Shown here: positions 1 to 7,072 of the stretch, in pieces
How the letters are laid out: every line of letters begins with the position of its first letter
Position numbering within the stretch: position 1 is the first letter of the stretch
DNA from: Spirochaetaceae bacterium
GTDB taxonomy: Bacteria > Spirochaetota > Spirochaetia > Treponematales > Breznakiellaceae
DNA: 10,692 nt
Reading direction: 5' to 3'
NCBI GenBank assembly: GCA_031284645.1
Contig: JAITXS010000173.1
Location: forward strand, 1-10,692
The notes under the pieces: model-generated
Seen by the model: only the letters and a program-made list of their open reading frames with translations
Database searches by the model: none
Told to the model about the DNA's origin: nothing
Made by a program: the position numbers and the translations under genes

Positions 1-174
1 CCATATCGTATCTTTTATGCTTGTGATAGAGCTCGTATCAAGCGGGAGGTTTTTGTTGGTATTCTGATTTTCACCGGTACGCTCTTCCCCCTCCGACTTT
101 ACGACCCCTGCATTTCCGGCACAAGCCCACAGGAGAACGCCTATAAAACATAATCCAAAAATTTGTTTTCTCAT
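1..174 (-). CDS. N-terminal fragment of a predicted lipoprotein (possible RND efflux periplasmic adaptor)
   Basis: Reading leftward from an ATG at 174-172, 58 codons stay open to the window edge. The protein begins MRKQIFGLCFIGVLLWAC, a short basic n-region, a hydrophobic core and a lipobox (LWAC, Cys18), so it should be a lipoprotein exported by Sec and processed by signal peptidase II. The next 40 residues are polar (Glu/Asn/Lys/Thr rich), typical of a flexible tether after the lipid anchor. The gene lies 77 bases downstream of a tolC-type gene on the same strand; in Gram-negative-type bacteria that slot is often filled by the HlyD/AcrA-like adaptor of an RND pump, which may be a lipoprotein. 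No adaptor domain is visible in this fragment, so the function is inferred from position only. The RBS is weak (AAAAAGG about 13 bases upstream). The 3' part lies outside the window. Confidence 0.75.
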   Translation of the reverse strand, partial: MRKQIFGLCFIGVLLWACAGNAGVVKSEGEERTGENQNTNKNLPLDTSSITSIKDTIW

Positions 175-251
175 AAGACAAATATAGCCTTTTTCATCTT
201 TCTCGGGAAGTCCGGCGGGGGTTAAAGAGAATGTTCGCAAAGCGCCCCTGA

Positions 252-1589
252 TTATTCTGTGATCGTTTTTTCGCTGACGGCGCACAGCTCATCCAAATCG
301 TTTATGCTGATATTCAGAGCAGCGGCAAGATCCAGACTCGTGTTTTTATACGAGAGCTCCTCGTTAAGAAGCTGCTGCTGGGCTGTTGTTAAATCATTAC
401 GGGCTGTCTCCAGCGCAAGATATTCCTCCGATCCGTTTTCAAAACCCAGCCGGGCCATCTGGTAGGCGCGGTCGGCAAGATCAACGCGGAGACGCGCTAT
501 CTCGATACTGCGCCATGAATTAGATAAATTATTTACCATTGTCCTGATAGAGATTTTTGCGTTTTTTTCACTCTCTTTAAGGTCGATTTTTGCCTTCTCA
601 AGCTCGGTCTTCGCGCTTTCTATGGCCTGCGCGTCTTTTGAGGCGGGAATCCAGCTGTCCAGAGGGATTGAAATACCGGCACTCATGGAAAGCGAATCCG
701 AAAAAGGCTTGCTCATCGAGGGAGTTCCGCTCCAACGGGAAGAAAGACTCAGCGAAGGAGCACGGGACTGCATGATTTTCTGGGTTCTTTGTAATTCAAG
801 TTTCTCGATATTTTGCCGTGCGCGTATCATATCAGGGCGGCTTTGCAGGTAGCGTGAGAGCAGTGCCTCCGCATCAAGCTCAATTTTTTGTATGCTAAAG
901 ATATTTTCCAGAGCAAAAACTGCCTTTTCATCGTAATCAAGCAGGGAAAGAAAAGACCTCAGGTTGTCGGAGGCAAGGAGCTCGGACCTGCTTAAATCAA
1001 AACGGGAGCTTTCAACGGCAAGCCGACTCCTCTGAAGGTCAAGCTCGCTTGTAAAACCGTTCTGAAAACGTATCCTTGTTTGCTCAAGCTGTCTTTCCGT
1101 TTGTGAGAGCTTTTCTTTAAGTACGGAAAGGTTTTTTTGTTCAACAAGAAGGCCGTAATAGGTTTTTGCCGTACTCAGTTCAAGCTGTTTTTTGCTTGAT
1201 TCATAGTTTAAAATCGCACTTTGATAGGCCAAAGTGATTATTTTCATGCTTGATTTCAGACCGGGATTTAATGAAAACGTTATGCTTGCCTGAAGTCCGA
1301 AACTCGGCTCGTTTTCGGATCGCGGGCTTGAAAAACTTGTGCCGTATCCGAGGCTTCCCCCTGCGCTGATGCCGGGGAAAATCTGCGCCCAAAGATTATC
1401 CGCCGCTATTTTTGCAGTATTGAGATCGAGCGTACTTTTCGCAAGGCTCATACTCTGCTCAACCGAGCGTTCAAGCGCTGCAGAGAGACTCAGGACAGAA
1501 AGTCCGGGCGGCTCTGCTTCCGCACCCCGGATTTCTAAAACGGAAAAAACAAGGAAGCCGACAAGACCAATCTTTTTTTTCAATTTCAT
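252..1589 (-). CDS. TolC-family outer membrane efflux protein
   Basis: Predicted outer-membrane factor (OEP/TolC family) that would form the trimeric exit duct for a periplasmic efflux or type I secretion pump. From the ATG at 1589 the protein has 445 residues, the usual size. It starts with a signal peptide (MKLKKKIGLVGFLVFSVL, cleavage probably near AEA at about 23-26). Two similar halves follow, each of long amphipathic helices plus a short beta part: roughly residues 31-217 and 237-427. Each half carries the helix-turn signature around a Gly/Asn turn (RFQNGFTSELDLQRSR near 175-190; GFENGSEEYLALETAR near 382-397), as expected for the duplicated TolC fold. A GTG three codons upstream (1598) is in frame, but it lies inside a candidate -10 element, so the ATG is preferred; neither has a clear Shine-Dalgarno. 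A lipoprotein gene follows on the same strand, suggesting an efflux operon. Substrate unknown. Confidence 0.9.
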   Translation of the reverse strand: MKLKKKIGLVGFLVFSVLEIRGAEAEPPGLSVLSLSAALERSVEQSMSLAKSTLDLNTAKIAADNLWAQIFPGISAGGSLGYGTSFSSPRSENEPSFGLQASITFSLNPGLKSSMKIITLAYQSAILNYESSKKQLELSTAKTYYGLLVEQKNLSVLKEKLSQTERQLEQTRIRFQNGFTSELDLQRSRLAVESSRFDLSRSELLASDNLRSFLSLLDYDEKAVFALENIFSIQKIELDAEALLSRYLQSRPDMIRARQNIEKLELQRTQKIMQSRAPSLSLSSRWSGTPSMSKPFSDSLSMSAGISIPLDSWIPASKDAQAIESAKTELEKAKIDLKESEKNAKISIRTMVNNLSNSWRSIEIARLRVDLADRAYQMARLGFENGSEEYLALETARNDLTTAQQQLLNEELSYKNTSLDLAAALNISINDLDELCAVSEKTITE

Positions 1590-1596
1590 TAAGAAC

Positions 1597-1625
1597 ACTA
1601 TAACGGAAAGATATTAAGAGGTAAA
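1597..1625 (-). promoter_or_regulatory. candidate promoter for the tolC-type gene
   Basis: On the minus strand TTTACC (1625-1620) and TATAGT (1602-1597) are separated by 17 bases, matching sigma-70 boxes at 4/6 and 5/6 positions. A transcript would start near 1590, directly before the ATG at 1589, so the message would have almost no leader. This fits the absence of a visible RBS, but the call rests on two hexamers only. Confidence 0.3.
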
Positions 1626-1675
1626 CGCTTGTAAAATAAGATTGTGTTTGCTGTTCCAAGGCCCCTTCCCCATAG

Positions 1676-1681
1676 TATAAT
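1676..1681 (+). promoter_or_regulatory. candidate -10 element for the clpP-ftsH cluster
   Basis: A perfect TATAAT sits 19 bases before the clpP-like ATG in the 111-base gap between divergent genes. The expected start is near 1688, leaving a leader of about 12 bases. The -35 position (GTTCCA at 1653-1658, 17-base spacer) matches only 3/6, so an activator or an alternative sigma factor may be involved. Confidence 0.4.
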
Positions 1682-1700
1682 TTTTTGCTAATCTGGAGGC

Positions 1701-2327
1701 ATGACGAAACTCTATAAATGCTCCTCTCCGCATTTCTGCGAAGAAGAAGGTGAAGACCACGAAAAAGAAAAACAGGAGAGTGGTCAGGACGCTCTGTTAA
1801 GCCGTATGCTCAAAACACGGACGATTCTTTTGTCCGGCGAGATCAACAAAGATTTAGCGGAAAAAATCATAAGGCAGCTTTTGCTTTTGGAAAATATGAG
1901 TGATGATCCTGTACGAATTTTCATTGACTCGCCCGGCGGTGATGCTGATGCGGGCTTTGCGATTTTTGACATGATTCGTTTTGTAAAGCCGCCTGTATGG
2001 ATAGTGGGCATGGGGCTTGTCGCAAGCGCAGCGGCAATTATTCTGCTTGCCGCTCCGAAAGAGCGCAGGGTCGGGCTCCCGAATAGCCATTATCTGATAC
2101 ATCAGCCGCTTTCCGGCATACGCGGAGTCGCGACGGATATCGAAATACACGCGCGGGAACTTGATAAATTAAAAGAAAAAATCAATCGTTTAATTGCAGA
2201 TGAAACAAACATCTCTTTTGAACAGGTTGAAAAAGATACTGACCGGGACTATTGGATGACTTGTGAGGAAGCGCGGGATTATGGGCTGCTCTCAAAAGTA
2301 ATAAAGAGTCGTGTCGAATTAGATTAA
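1701..2327 (+). CDS. clpP: ClpP-family ATP-dependent protease proteolytic subunit (paralogue with atypical N-terminus)
   Basis: Serine peptidase of the ClpP/crotonase fold, expected to assemble into a barrel that degrades unfolded proteins fed to it by a AAA+ unfoldase. In the 208 residues the catalytic triad can be placed by alignment with E. coli ClpP: Ser109 in GLVASAAA, His134 in LIHQPLSG, and Asp183 in DTDRDYWM. The SPGG turn (77-80), the handle helix (ATDIEIHARELDKLKEKI, 144-161) and the C-terminal CEEARDYGLLSKV are all conserved, so it should be an active protease rather than a ClpR-like dead subunit. Odd points: residues 1-30 form a Cys/His/Glu-rich segment (Cys7, Cys13) in place of the usual N-terminal axial-loop segment (VIEQT..RGER..DIYSRLL), and the usual Met-Gly after the serine is Ala-Ala. 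GGAGG (1695-1699) lies only 1 base before the ATG; an in-frame stop at 1689-1691 excludes an earlier start. ftsH follows after 33 bases. No ClpX/ClpA gene is in the window. Confidence 0.9.
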   Translation: MTKLYKCSSPHFCEEEGEDHEKEKQESGQDALLSRMLKTRTILLSGEINKDLAEKIIRQLLLLENMSDDPVRIFIDSPGGDADAGFAIFDMIRFVKPPVWIVGMGLVASAAAIILLAAPKERRVGLPNSHYLIHQPLSGIRGVATDIEIHARELDKLKEKINRLIADETNISFEQVEKDTDRDYWMTCEEARDYGLLSKVIKSRVELD

Positions 2328-2360
2328 ACTAAGCGCACGCTTTAAGGAGCAAAACCAACA

Positions 2361-4328
2361 ATGAGCAGCGGTAATCAGGGAAAGAAAGACGGCGGCGGCC
2401 CTTTTAATTTTGGCGGACCGACCGGGCCCAAAACGCCCGATCCTAAAAAGTGGAACGGATGGAAATTTTCCATCGGATATATACTCGTTTTAATTGTGGG
2501 CATGAGCCTTTTCAATTATATCTTTATGAATAAGGTAAATGCGGTTGTTGACTATTCTGAATTTAAAAAAAAGATAGCGGCCGGTGAAATAAAACGGGTC
2601 GAACTTGATGAATCTTACTTTGTTGGTTACACGGTCAAGGTTCCGGTAAAAAATCCGGTTAAAGCGCCGGTTCTTTTCGGGCTGAGTGCACCGGAACCGG
2701 AAAAAGAGGAGAATCCCGTCTATCGTACGGTACCGATACCCGACCCGGAATTTGTCAAACTAATGGATGAACAAGGGGTCGACTACTATGCGGTTTCCCA
2801 TGAGGGGAACGCATTACTGAATTTCTTTGTCACATGGGTCTTGCCGATTGTCTTTTTTATCATTATCTGGCGCTTTTTAATGCGGAAAATGGGTAATTTG
2901 GGCGGTAATATGCTTTCGTTTGGGCAAAACAAGGCTGCCATTGTCGCCGAAGGGGATGTAAAAACCCGCTTTTCCGATGTTGCCGGCGAAGATGAAGCAA
3001 AAGAAGAGCTTGTTGAAGTTGTTGATTTTCTAAAAAACCCTAAAAAATACACCGATATAGGCGGAAAAATCCCGAAAGGAATCCTTTTAGTGGGGCCGCC
3101 GGGTACCGGTAAAACGCTTTTGGCACGGGCTGTCGCGGGAGAGGCCGAGGTCTGTTTTTTCCGTATGAGCGGCGCTGATTTTGTTGAAATGTTTGTCGGT
3201 GTCGGCGCGGCGCGGGTACGGGATCTTTTTAAACAGGCGCGCAGTAAAACACCGTGTATTATTTTTATTGACGAGCTTGATGCTATCGGTAAAAGCAGAA
3301 TTAACAATATTGGCGGCGGCAATGATGAACGGGAGCAGACCTTAAATCAGCTTCTTGTCGAGATGGATGGTTTTGATGCAACAGGCGGCCTTATTGTGCT
3401 TGCGGCGACAAACCGTCCGGATGTTCTTGACCCCGCTTTGCTCCGTCCCGGACGTTTTGACCGGCAGGTACTGGTCGACAAACCCGACCTTAAAGGACGT
3501 GAGGATATTTTGAAGATCCACGCCAAGGATGTAAAACTTTCGCCGTCCGTTGATTTGGCTGCCGTTGCCCGAAGCACATCAGGTTTTGTGGGTGCGGATT
3601 TGGCAAACATTGTAAATGAAGCGGCTTTGCTTGCTGTGCGCGCGGGACGTCTTATTGTTGAACAGCAGGATTTTAGCGAGGCAATAGAAAAAACCGTTGC
3701 CGGTTTGCAGAAGAAAAATCGGGTTATAAAACCGGAAGAACGACGTATTGTTGCCTTCCACGAAACAGGACACGCCTTGATCGCCGCATTGACCCCTTCC
3801 TCGGACCCTGTTCAGAAGATTTCGATTATTCCTCGTGGTTTCGGTGCGCTTGGCTACACCTTGCAGATGCCCATTGAGGATCGCTATCTTATGACCGAGG
3901 ATGAGTTAAAAGGGAAAATCAGCGTCCTCCTTGGGGGACGTGCCGCTGAGGAGATTGTGTTCGGGAAAATTTCAACCGGTGCGGCCAACGATCTTGCCAA
4001 GGCAACGGATATTGCCCGTAAAATGATTGTCGATTACGGCATGAGCGAACGATTCCGTAATGTCGCATTGACAAGCCGCGGACTGAGTATGCTCGGCGAC
4101 AGCCGTCCTCCTGACCCGATGTTTCAGCGGGAATACTCCGATGCCACCCAGCAGTATATTGACGAAGCCATTGCGTCTTTGGTCAACACGCAGTATGTTC
4201 ACGTAAAGGCAAGTTTACAGGAAAAAGAAAGCTTGCTTAAAAAAATAGCCGAGATCCTCCTTGATAAAGAAACCATTGACGAAAAAGAATTTAAATCATT
4301 GGTGGGAGGAATTGATGCCGCAGCCTAG
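2361..4328 (+). CDS. ftsH: ATP-dependent zinc metalloprotease FtsH
   Basis: Inner-membrane AAA+ protease that extracts and degrades misassembled membrane proteins and selected short-lived regulators. The 655 residues show the full FtsH plan: a Gly/Pro-rich cytoplasmic leader (1-33), TM1 (about 37-56), a periplasmic domain (about 60-150), TM2 (about 152-172), then the AAA module with Walker A GPPGTGKT (245-252), pore loop FVG (278-280), Walker B IIFIDE (300-305) and the second region of homology with arginine fingers at Arg362 and Arg365. The peptidase domain has the zinc motif HETGH (467-471) and the third ligand Asp544 in TGAANDLA. All catalytic residues are present. AAGGAG at 2344-2349 is 11 bases before the ATG. 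Compared with E. coli FtsH the cytoplasmic leader is longer, and the periplasmic part has a Val/Pro/Lys-rich stretch (92-104). It is 33 bases after the clpP-like gene and followed closely by a DUF6941-like gene, so the three are probably co-transcribed. Confidence 0.97.
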   Translation: MSSGNQGKKDGGGPFNFGGPTGPKTPDPKKWNGWKFSIGYILVLIVGMSLFNYIFMNKVNAVVDYSEFKKKIAAGEIKRVELDESYFVGYTVKVPVKNPVKAPVLFGLSAPEPEKEENPVYRTVPIPDPEFVKLMDEQGVDYYAVSHEGNALLNFFVTWVLPIVFFIIIWRFLMRKMGNLGGNMLSFGQNKAAIVAEGDVKTRFSDVAGEDEAKEELVEVVDFLKNPKKYTDIGGKIPKGILLVGPPGTGKTLLARAVAGEAEVCFFRMSGADFVEMFVGVGAARVRDLFKQARSKTPCIIFIDELDAIGKSRINNIGGGNDEREQTLNQLLVEMDGFDATGGLIVLAATNRPDVLDPALLRPGRFDRQVLVDKPDLKGREDILKIHAKDVKLSPSVDLAAVARSTSGFVGADLANIVNEAALLAVRAGRLIVEQQDFSEAIEKTVAGLQKKNRVIKPEERRIVAFHETGHALIAALTPSSDPVQKISIIPRGFGALGYTLQMPIEDRYLMTEDELKGKISVLLGGRAAEEIVFGKISTGAANDLAKATDIARKMIVDYGMSERFRNVALTSRGLSMLGDSRPPDPMFQREYSDATQQYIDEAIASLVNTQYVHVKASLQEKESLLKKIAEILLDKETIDEKEFKSLVGGIDAAA

Positions 4329-4357
4329 TGCTCTGCAAAGCCTGCAAAGGGGGCGCA

Positions 4358-4750
4358 ATGACAGCTGAAATGTTTACTTTTTGTGATTTTGCACAGGAAA
4401 ATAACGGAAAACTTACGATTGTTGGTACTTTTGATACAATTCTGGCGAAAGATTTCCCCTGTGTTCATCCCCAACTGGCGCTTGTTATTCGAATACGTTT
4501 TAATATCAGTGAATTTTCCCCGCATGCATTCAAAATAGAGGCGCGGGACCTTGACGGAGAGGTCTGTATGGAACCGATCGCCGGTACCATAGATGTGCGC
4601 GGTATAGGGAACGCGACATCGGTTTCCCATCTTGTATTTAATATCGCGAGTTTTCGTTTTAACAATGCCGGCGTGATTAATTTTATTTTGTATATTGACG
4701 ACAGAGAGCAAAGCTCAGTGCCGCTCTATGTCAGAAAACACCATGCATAG
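4358..4750 (+). CDS. DUF6941-like small protein of unknown function
   Basis: A 130-residue protein starting MTAEMFTFCDFAQENNGKL and continuing TIVGTFDTI. This opening (F/L-CD-x-AQ-x2-NGKL-x-I-x-G) is what I recall for the DUF6941 family, a group of small predicted beta-rich cytoplasmic proteins with no known function; the assignment is from memory, not a search. No signal peptide or membrane segment is seen. The rest alternates short hydrophobic strands (LALVIRIRF, HLVFNIASFRF, INFILYIDD), which suggests a compact beta-sandwich. I chose the ATG at 4358 because AAAGGGGG (4346-4353) precedes it by 4 bases; an in-frame GTG at 4328 overlaps the ftsH stop (TAGTG) but has no RBS. With this start it lies 29 bases after ftsH and is probably in the same transcript. 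A role beside FtsH is only suggested by position. Confidence 0.85.
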   Translation: MTAEMFTFCDFAQENNGKLTIVGTFDTILAKDFPCVHPQLALVIRIRFNISEFSPHAFKIEARDLDGEVCMEPIAGTIDVRGIGNATSVSHLVFNIASFRFNNAGVINFILYIDDREQSSVPLYVRKHHA

Positions 4751-4818
4751 CGTGGTTCTGTGTTTCGAATATTTGTGTAGGGTATAAGTTCTGCGCTTAT
4801 CATTCTGAAAGAGGGGGC

Positions 4819-4860
4819 GGGTATAGTGTTGAGATATCTCTCTGATATTATACTACACCC
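4819..4860. repeat. imperfect inverted repeat / hairpin with GAGATATCTC palindrome
   Basis: Outer arms GGGTATAGTGT (4819-4829) and ATACTACACCC (4850-4860) match at 9 of 11 positions, with one more pair possible as a wobble. Inner arms ATATC (4834-4838) and GATAT (4844-4848) close on a TCTCT loop. Within it GAGATATCTC (4831-4840) is a perfect 10-base palindrome. No T-run follows, so it is not a classical terminator. It could be an operator for the carboxypeptidase gene, an mRNA hairpin, or a REP-like intergenic element. Confidence 0.55.
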
Positions 4861-4900
4861 GATACCTTTGATCCTGTTAGCTGACACCCAAGTTAAACAA

Positions 4901-6166
4901 ATGATTATGTCTTTTAAAAAATATATATTATGCCTTTTCGGGTTTTTTATACTTGGAACTCTTTATCCGCAAGAACAGCAAACGAAGGATATTGGATCAT
5001 CCGGCGGGCCGGTTCTGTCGGCGAAAGCGGCTGTCCTGCTTGATGCGGCCACGGGGAGTGTTCTTTACACGAAAAATCCGGATTTGCCGCTTCCACCGGC
5101 GTCTCTTACAAAACTTATGGCCATGCATATCGCGTTGAGTCAGTCCGCCGCCTTGGGGATTTCGCTTGACGAGCGTTTTGAGGTTCCGGAGGAAGGCTGG
5201 TGGAGAAATCAGCCGCCGCGTTCCAGTCTGATGCACCTTGATCGGGGACAGGTGGTGAGTCTCCGTGAACTTTTATTAGGGCTTGTCATCCCGTCCGGTA
5301 ACGATGCGGCGGTGGCTGTTGCCTTGCGTTTTTCCCCGACTATTGATGATTTTGCGGCAAAGATGAACGCTGAAGCGCGGCGTTTGGGGTTAAAAACAAC
5401 GAGTTTTGTCGAAGCTTCGGGAATTTCCGAAAAAAACAGCACAACAGCCCTTGAATTTGCTGAATTTTGCCGCTTATATATTAAACTGCACCCTGAAACA
5501 CTCAAAGAATACCACACAGTTGAGGAATTTGTGTATCCCAAGGTTGAAAACCTTCTGCCCACCGGACAGAAGCGGGCACAAAGCTTTGTTTACCGGAATC
5601 ATATCGGTTTAGTCGGCTCTTACCCCGGTGCGGACGGCTTAAAAACCGGTTATATAGACGAGGTCGGCTATAATCTTGCCGTAACAGCGCAACGGGACGG
5701 CACTCGTTTTATCGCGGTGATACTTGGTGTTCCGACAGAACTCGGCGCGTATCGCGGGCCGCAGAGTCGGGACGCGGACGGGAAGGCTCTGCTTGATTGG
5801 GCTTTTAATAACTATAAAACACTCTATATCGAATATCCTGTGTTGGAAGATGCACGGATTTGGAAAGGAACACAAAATCATGTTAAGGTCTTGCCGGAAA
5901 TTCCCTCCCAGGATTCCCCTGTTTTTGGCGCGTTTACCGTAAAGCGTGATCGCGGCGTTCAAGTGTATTATGACCTTGAAATGTTCAAGGGGCTTGTATC
6001 TCCGCTTCCCGCCGCTTCTGTGGCCGGGGTTTTAACGTTTTCCGACAGCCTTGGTGAAATCGCACGCATCCCGCTGCTGACGAGCGCTCCTGTTGAAAAG
6101 GGGAATATATTCAAGCAGATATGGGACACTATTGTTATGTTTTTTTTAGGAATCAAAATAGCATAA
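4901..6166 (+). CDS. dacA: D-alanyl-D-alanine carboxypeptidase (PBP5/DacA type, serine-type)
   Basis: Predicted low-molecular-weight penicillin-binding protein (peptidase family S11) that removes the terminal D-Ala from peptidoglycan pentapeptides in the periplasm, limiting cross-linking. With the ATG at 4901 the protein has 421 residues. It has an N-terminal signal sequence (FKKYILCLFGFFILGTLYPQ), then the three active-site motifs in order: SLTK (Ser68, Lys71), SGN (132-134) and KTG (248-250). A C-terminal domain of the PBP5_C kind follows, and the last ~19 residues (IFKQIWDTIVMFFLGIKIA) could be the amphipathic helix that anchors these enzymes to the inner membrane. The start is uncertain: ATG 4901 and ATG 4907 give a normal signal peptide but have no RBS, while an in-frame GTG at 4826 has GAGGGGG (4811-4817) 8 bases before it but would add 25 odd residues and lies inside the inverted repeat. 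A phosphoesterase gene follows after 31 bases. Confidence 0.93.
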   Translation: MIMSFKKYILCLFGFFILGTLYPQEQQTKDIGSSGGPVLSAKAAVLLDAATGSVLYTKNPDLPLPPASLTKLMAMHIALSQSAALGISLDERFEVPEEGWWRNQPPRSSLMHLDRGQVVSLRELLLGLVIPSGNDAAVAVALRFSPTIDDFAAKMNAEARRLGLKTTSFVEASGISEKNSTTALEFAEFCRLYIKLHPETLKEYHTVEEFVYPKVENLLPTGQKRAQSFVYRNHIGLVGSYPGADGLKTGYIDEVGYNLAVTAQRDGTRFIAVILGVPTELGAYRGPQSRDADGKALLDWAFNNYKTLYIEYPVLEDARIWKGTQNHVKVLPEIPSQDSPVFGAFTVKRDRGVQVYYDLEMFKGLVSPLPAASVAGVLTFSDSLGEIARIPLLTSAPVEKGNIFKQIWDTIVMFFLGIKIA

Positions 6167-6197
6167 CGAGAATGTCTTTTTATGTATTGATATTACC

Positions 6198-7040
6198 ATG
6201 ATAAAGCAACTGCTTATACTACTTATCTTTCTGCTTTTGATAAGCGCCTGCGCCGCAGAAGGGCCGCTTGTTATGCAGAATTACAATCTTCAATCAGAGA
6301 AAATAAAAACAGGGGATTCAATAAAAATAGTCGTGATATCCGATACGCACAGTCAAATCTTTGAGCAAGGCGGTAAAAGAATCATAGACAAAGTAAAAAA
6401 TGAAAAGCCGGATTTTATTTTTTTGACCGGGGATATCATTGACAACAAGCTTCCTCTGATTGGCTCAAAAATATTTTTGTATAATATACAGAATATAGCG
6501 CCGATCTACTATGTTCCCGGCAATCATGAATATTATAACAGAAATATAGATGAGCTGCTTGCTGTCGTAAAAAATTACGGCATAATGGTTTTGCAGGATA
6601 TTTTTATTGAAATAGAGCTAAGAGGGAACAAGATTATTATTGCCGGTGCCGATGATCCTGCCCGAAAAAAATTCCGGGCCGATGATTACGATTGGCAGGC
6701 TGCCTCTGAGCAGGCATTTTCCGCTTTAGCGGATAAAGACGGATATAAAATTCTTCTTGTCCACAGACCGGATCATGCTGCGGCATTCGCCAAGTATACT
6801 ATTGATTTAATGCTCTCAGGCCATACGCACGGCGGACAAATCCGCTTTCCCCCGTTTATCAACGGCTTATACGCGCCAGGGCAGGGGCTCTTTCCCCAAT
6901 ACCCAGGCGGTCAATATCAGATCGATTCTTTGACGCTTATTATAAGTCGTGGACTTACAACAGAGCGTCCCCGCCTTCCCCGTCTTAATAATCCGCCGGA
7001 AATTGTCGTTGTGGAAATTACCGGCATAGATGATCCGTGA
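6198..7040 (+). CDS. calcineurin-like metallophosphoesterase, predicted lipoprotein (YaeI/YkuE-like)
   Basis: Binuclear metal phosphoesterase of 280 residues. It starts MIKQLLILLIFLLLISAC, a signal peptide with a lipobox (ISAC, Cys18), so it is probably lipid-anchored outside the cytoplasm. The metal-binding motifs follow in the family order: SDTH (Asp49, His51), GD (Asp79), GNHE (Asn109, His110), a lone His189 in LLVHRPD, and GHTHGG (His209, His211). GHTHGGQ followed by a Pro-rich stretch is typical of the YaeI/YkuE branch, whose members act on phosphodiester or pyrophosphate bonds of lipid precursors; the substrate here cannot be read from sequence. Many relatives carry a transmembrane or Tat signal instead, so lipoprotein anchoring is a small variation. 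It lies 31 bases after the carboxypeptidase gene and is probably co-transcribed with it. No RBS is evident before the ATG. The 3' end converges on leuS with 17 bases between stop codons. Confidence 0.9.
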   Translation: MIKQLLILLIFLLLISACAAEGPLVMQNYNLQSEKIKTGDSIKIVVISDTHSQIFEQGGKRIIDKVKNEKPDFIFLTGDIIDNKLPLIGSKIFLYNIQNIAPIYYVPGNHEYYNRNIDELLAVVKNYGIMVLQDIFIEIELRGNKIIIAGADDPARKKFRADDYDWQAASEQAFSALADKDGYKILLVHRPDHAAAFAKYTIDLMLSGHTHGGQIRFPPFINGLYAPGQGLFPQYPGGQYQIDSLTLIISRGLTTERPRLPRLNNPPEIVVVEITGIDDP

Positions 7041-7072
7041 AAAAAGAGTCCGTGAGCTTAAATCGGGCTCAC
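7040..7072 (-). terminator. possible leuS terminator
   Basis: On the minus strand GTGAGC (7072-7067) pairs with GCTCAC (7057-7052) around a 9-base loop, and a run of six T (7045-7040) follows six bases later. The hairpin spans the leuS stop codon. A 6-bp stem with an offset T-run is weak, but it is the only candidate between the two convergent genes. Confidence 0.35.

Noticed and set aside
2786..3322. 178-codon open frame on the minus strand inside ftsH
   Set aside because: It lies wholly antisense to the conserved AAA region of ftsH, is Ser/Pro/Lys-rich with no recognisable domain, and is explained by codon bias of the real gene.
4328..4357. GTG start for the DUF6941-like gene overlapping the ftsH stop
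   Set aside because: No RBS within ftsH's last codons, and the family-like sequence begins at the ATG at 4358, which has AAAGGGGG before it.
4829..4854. TTGAGA and TATACT as a promoter for the carboxypeptidase gene
   Set aside because: The spacer is only 14 bases, too short for sigma-70; the similarity to boxes comes from the inverted repeat.
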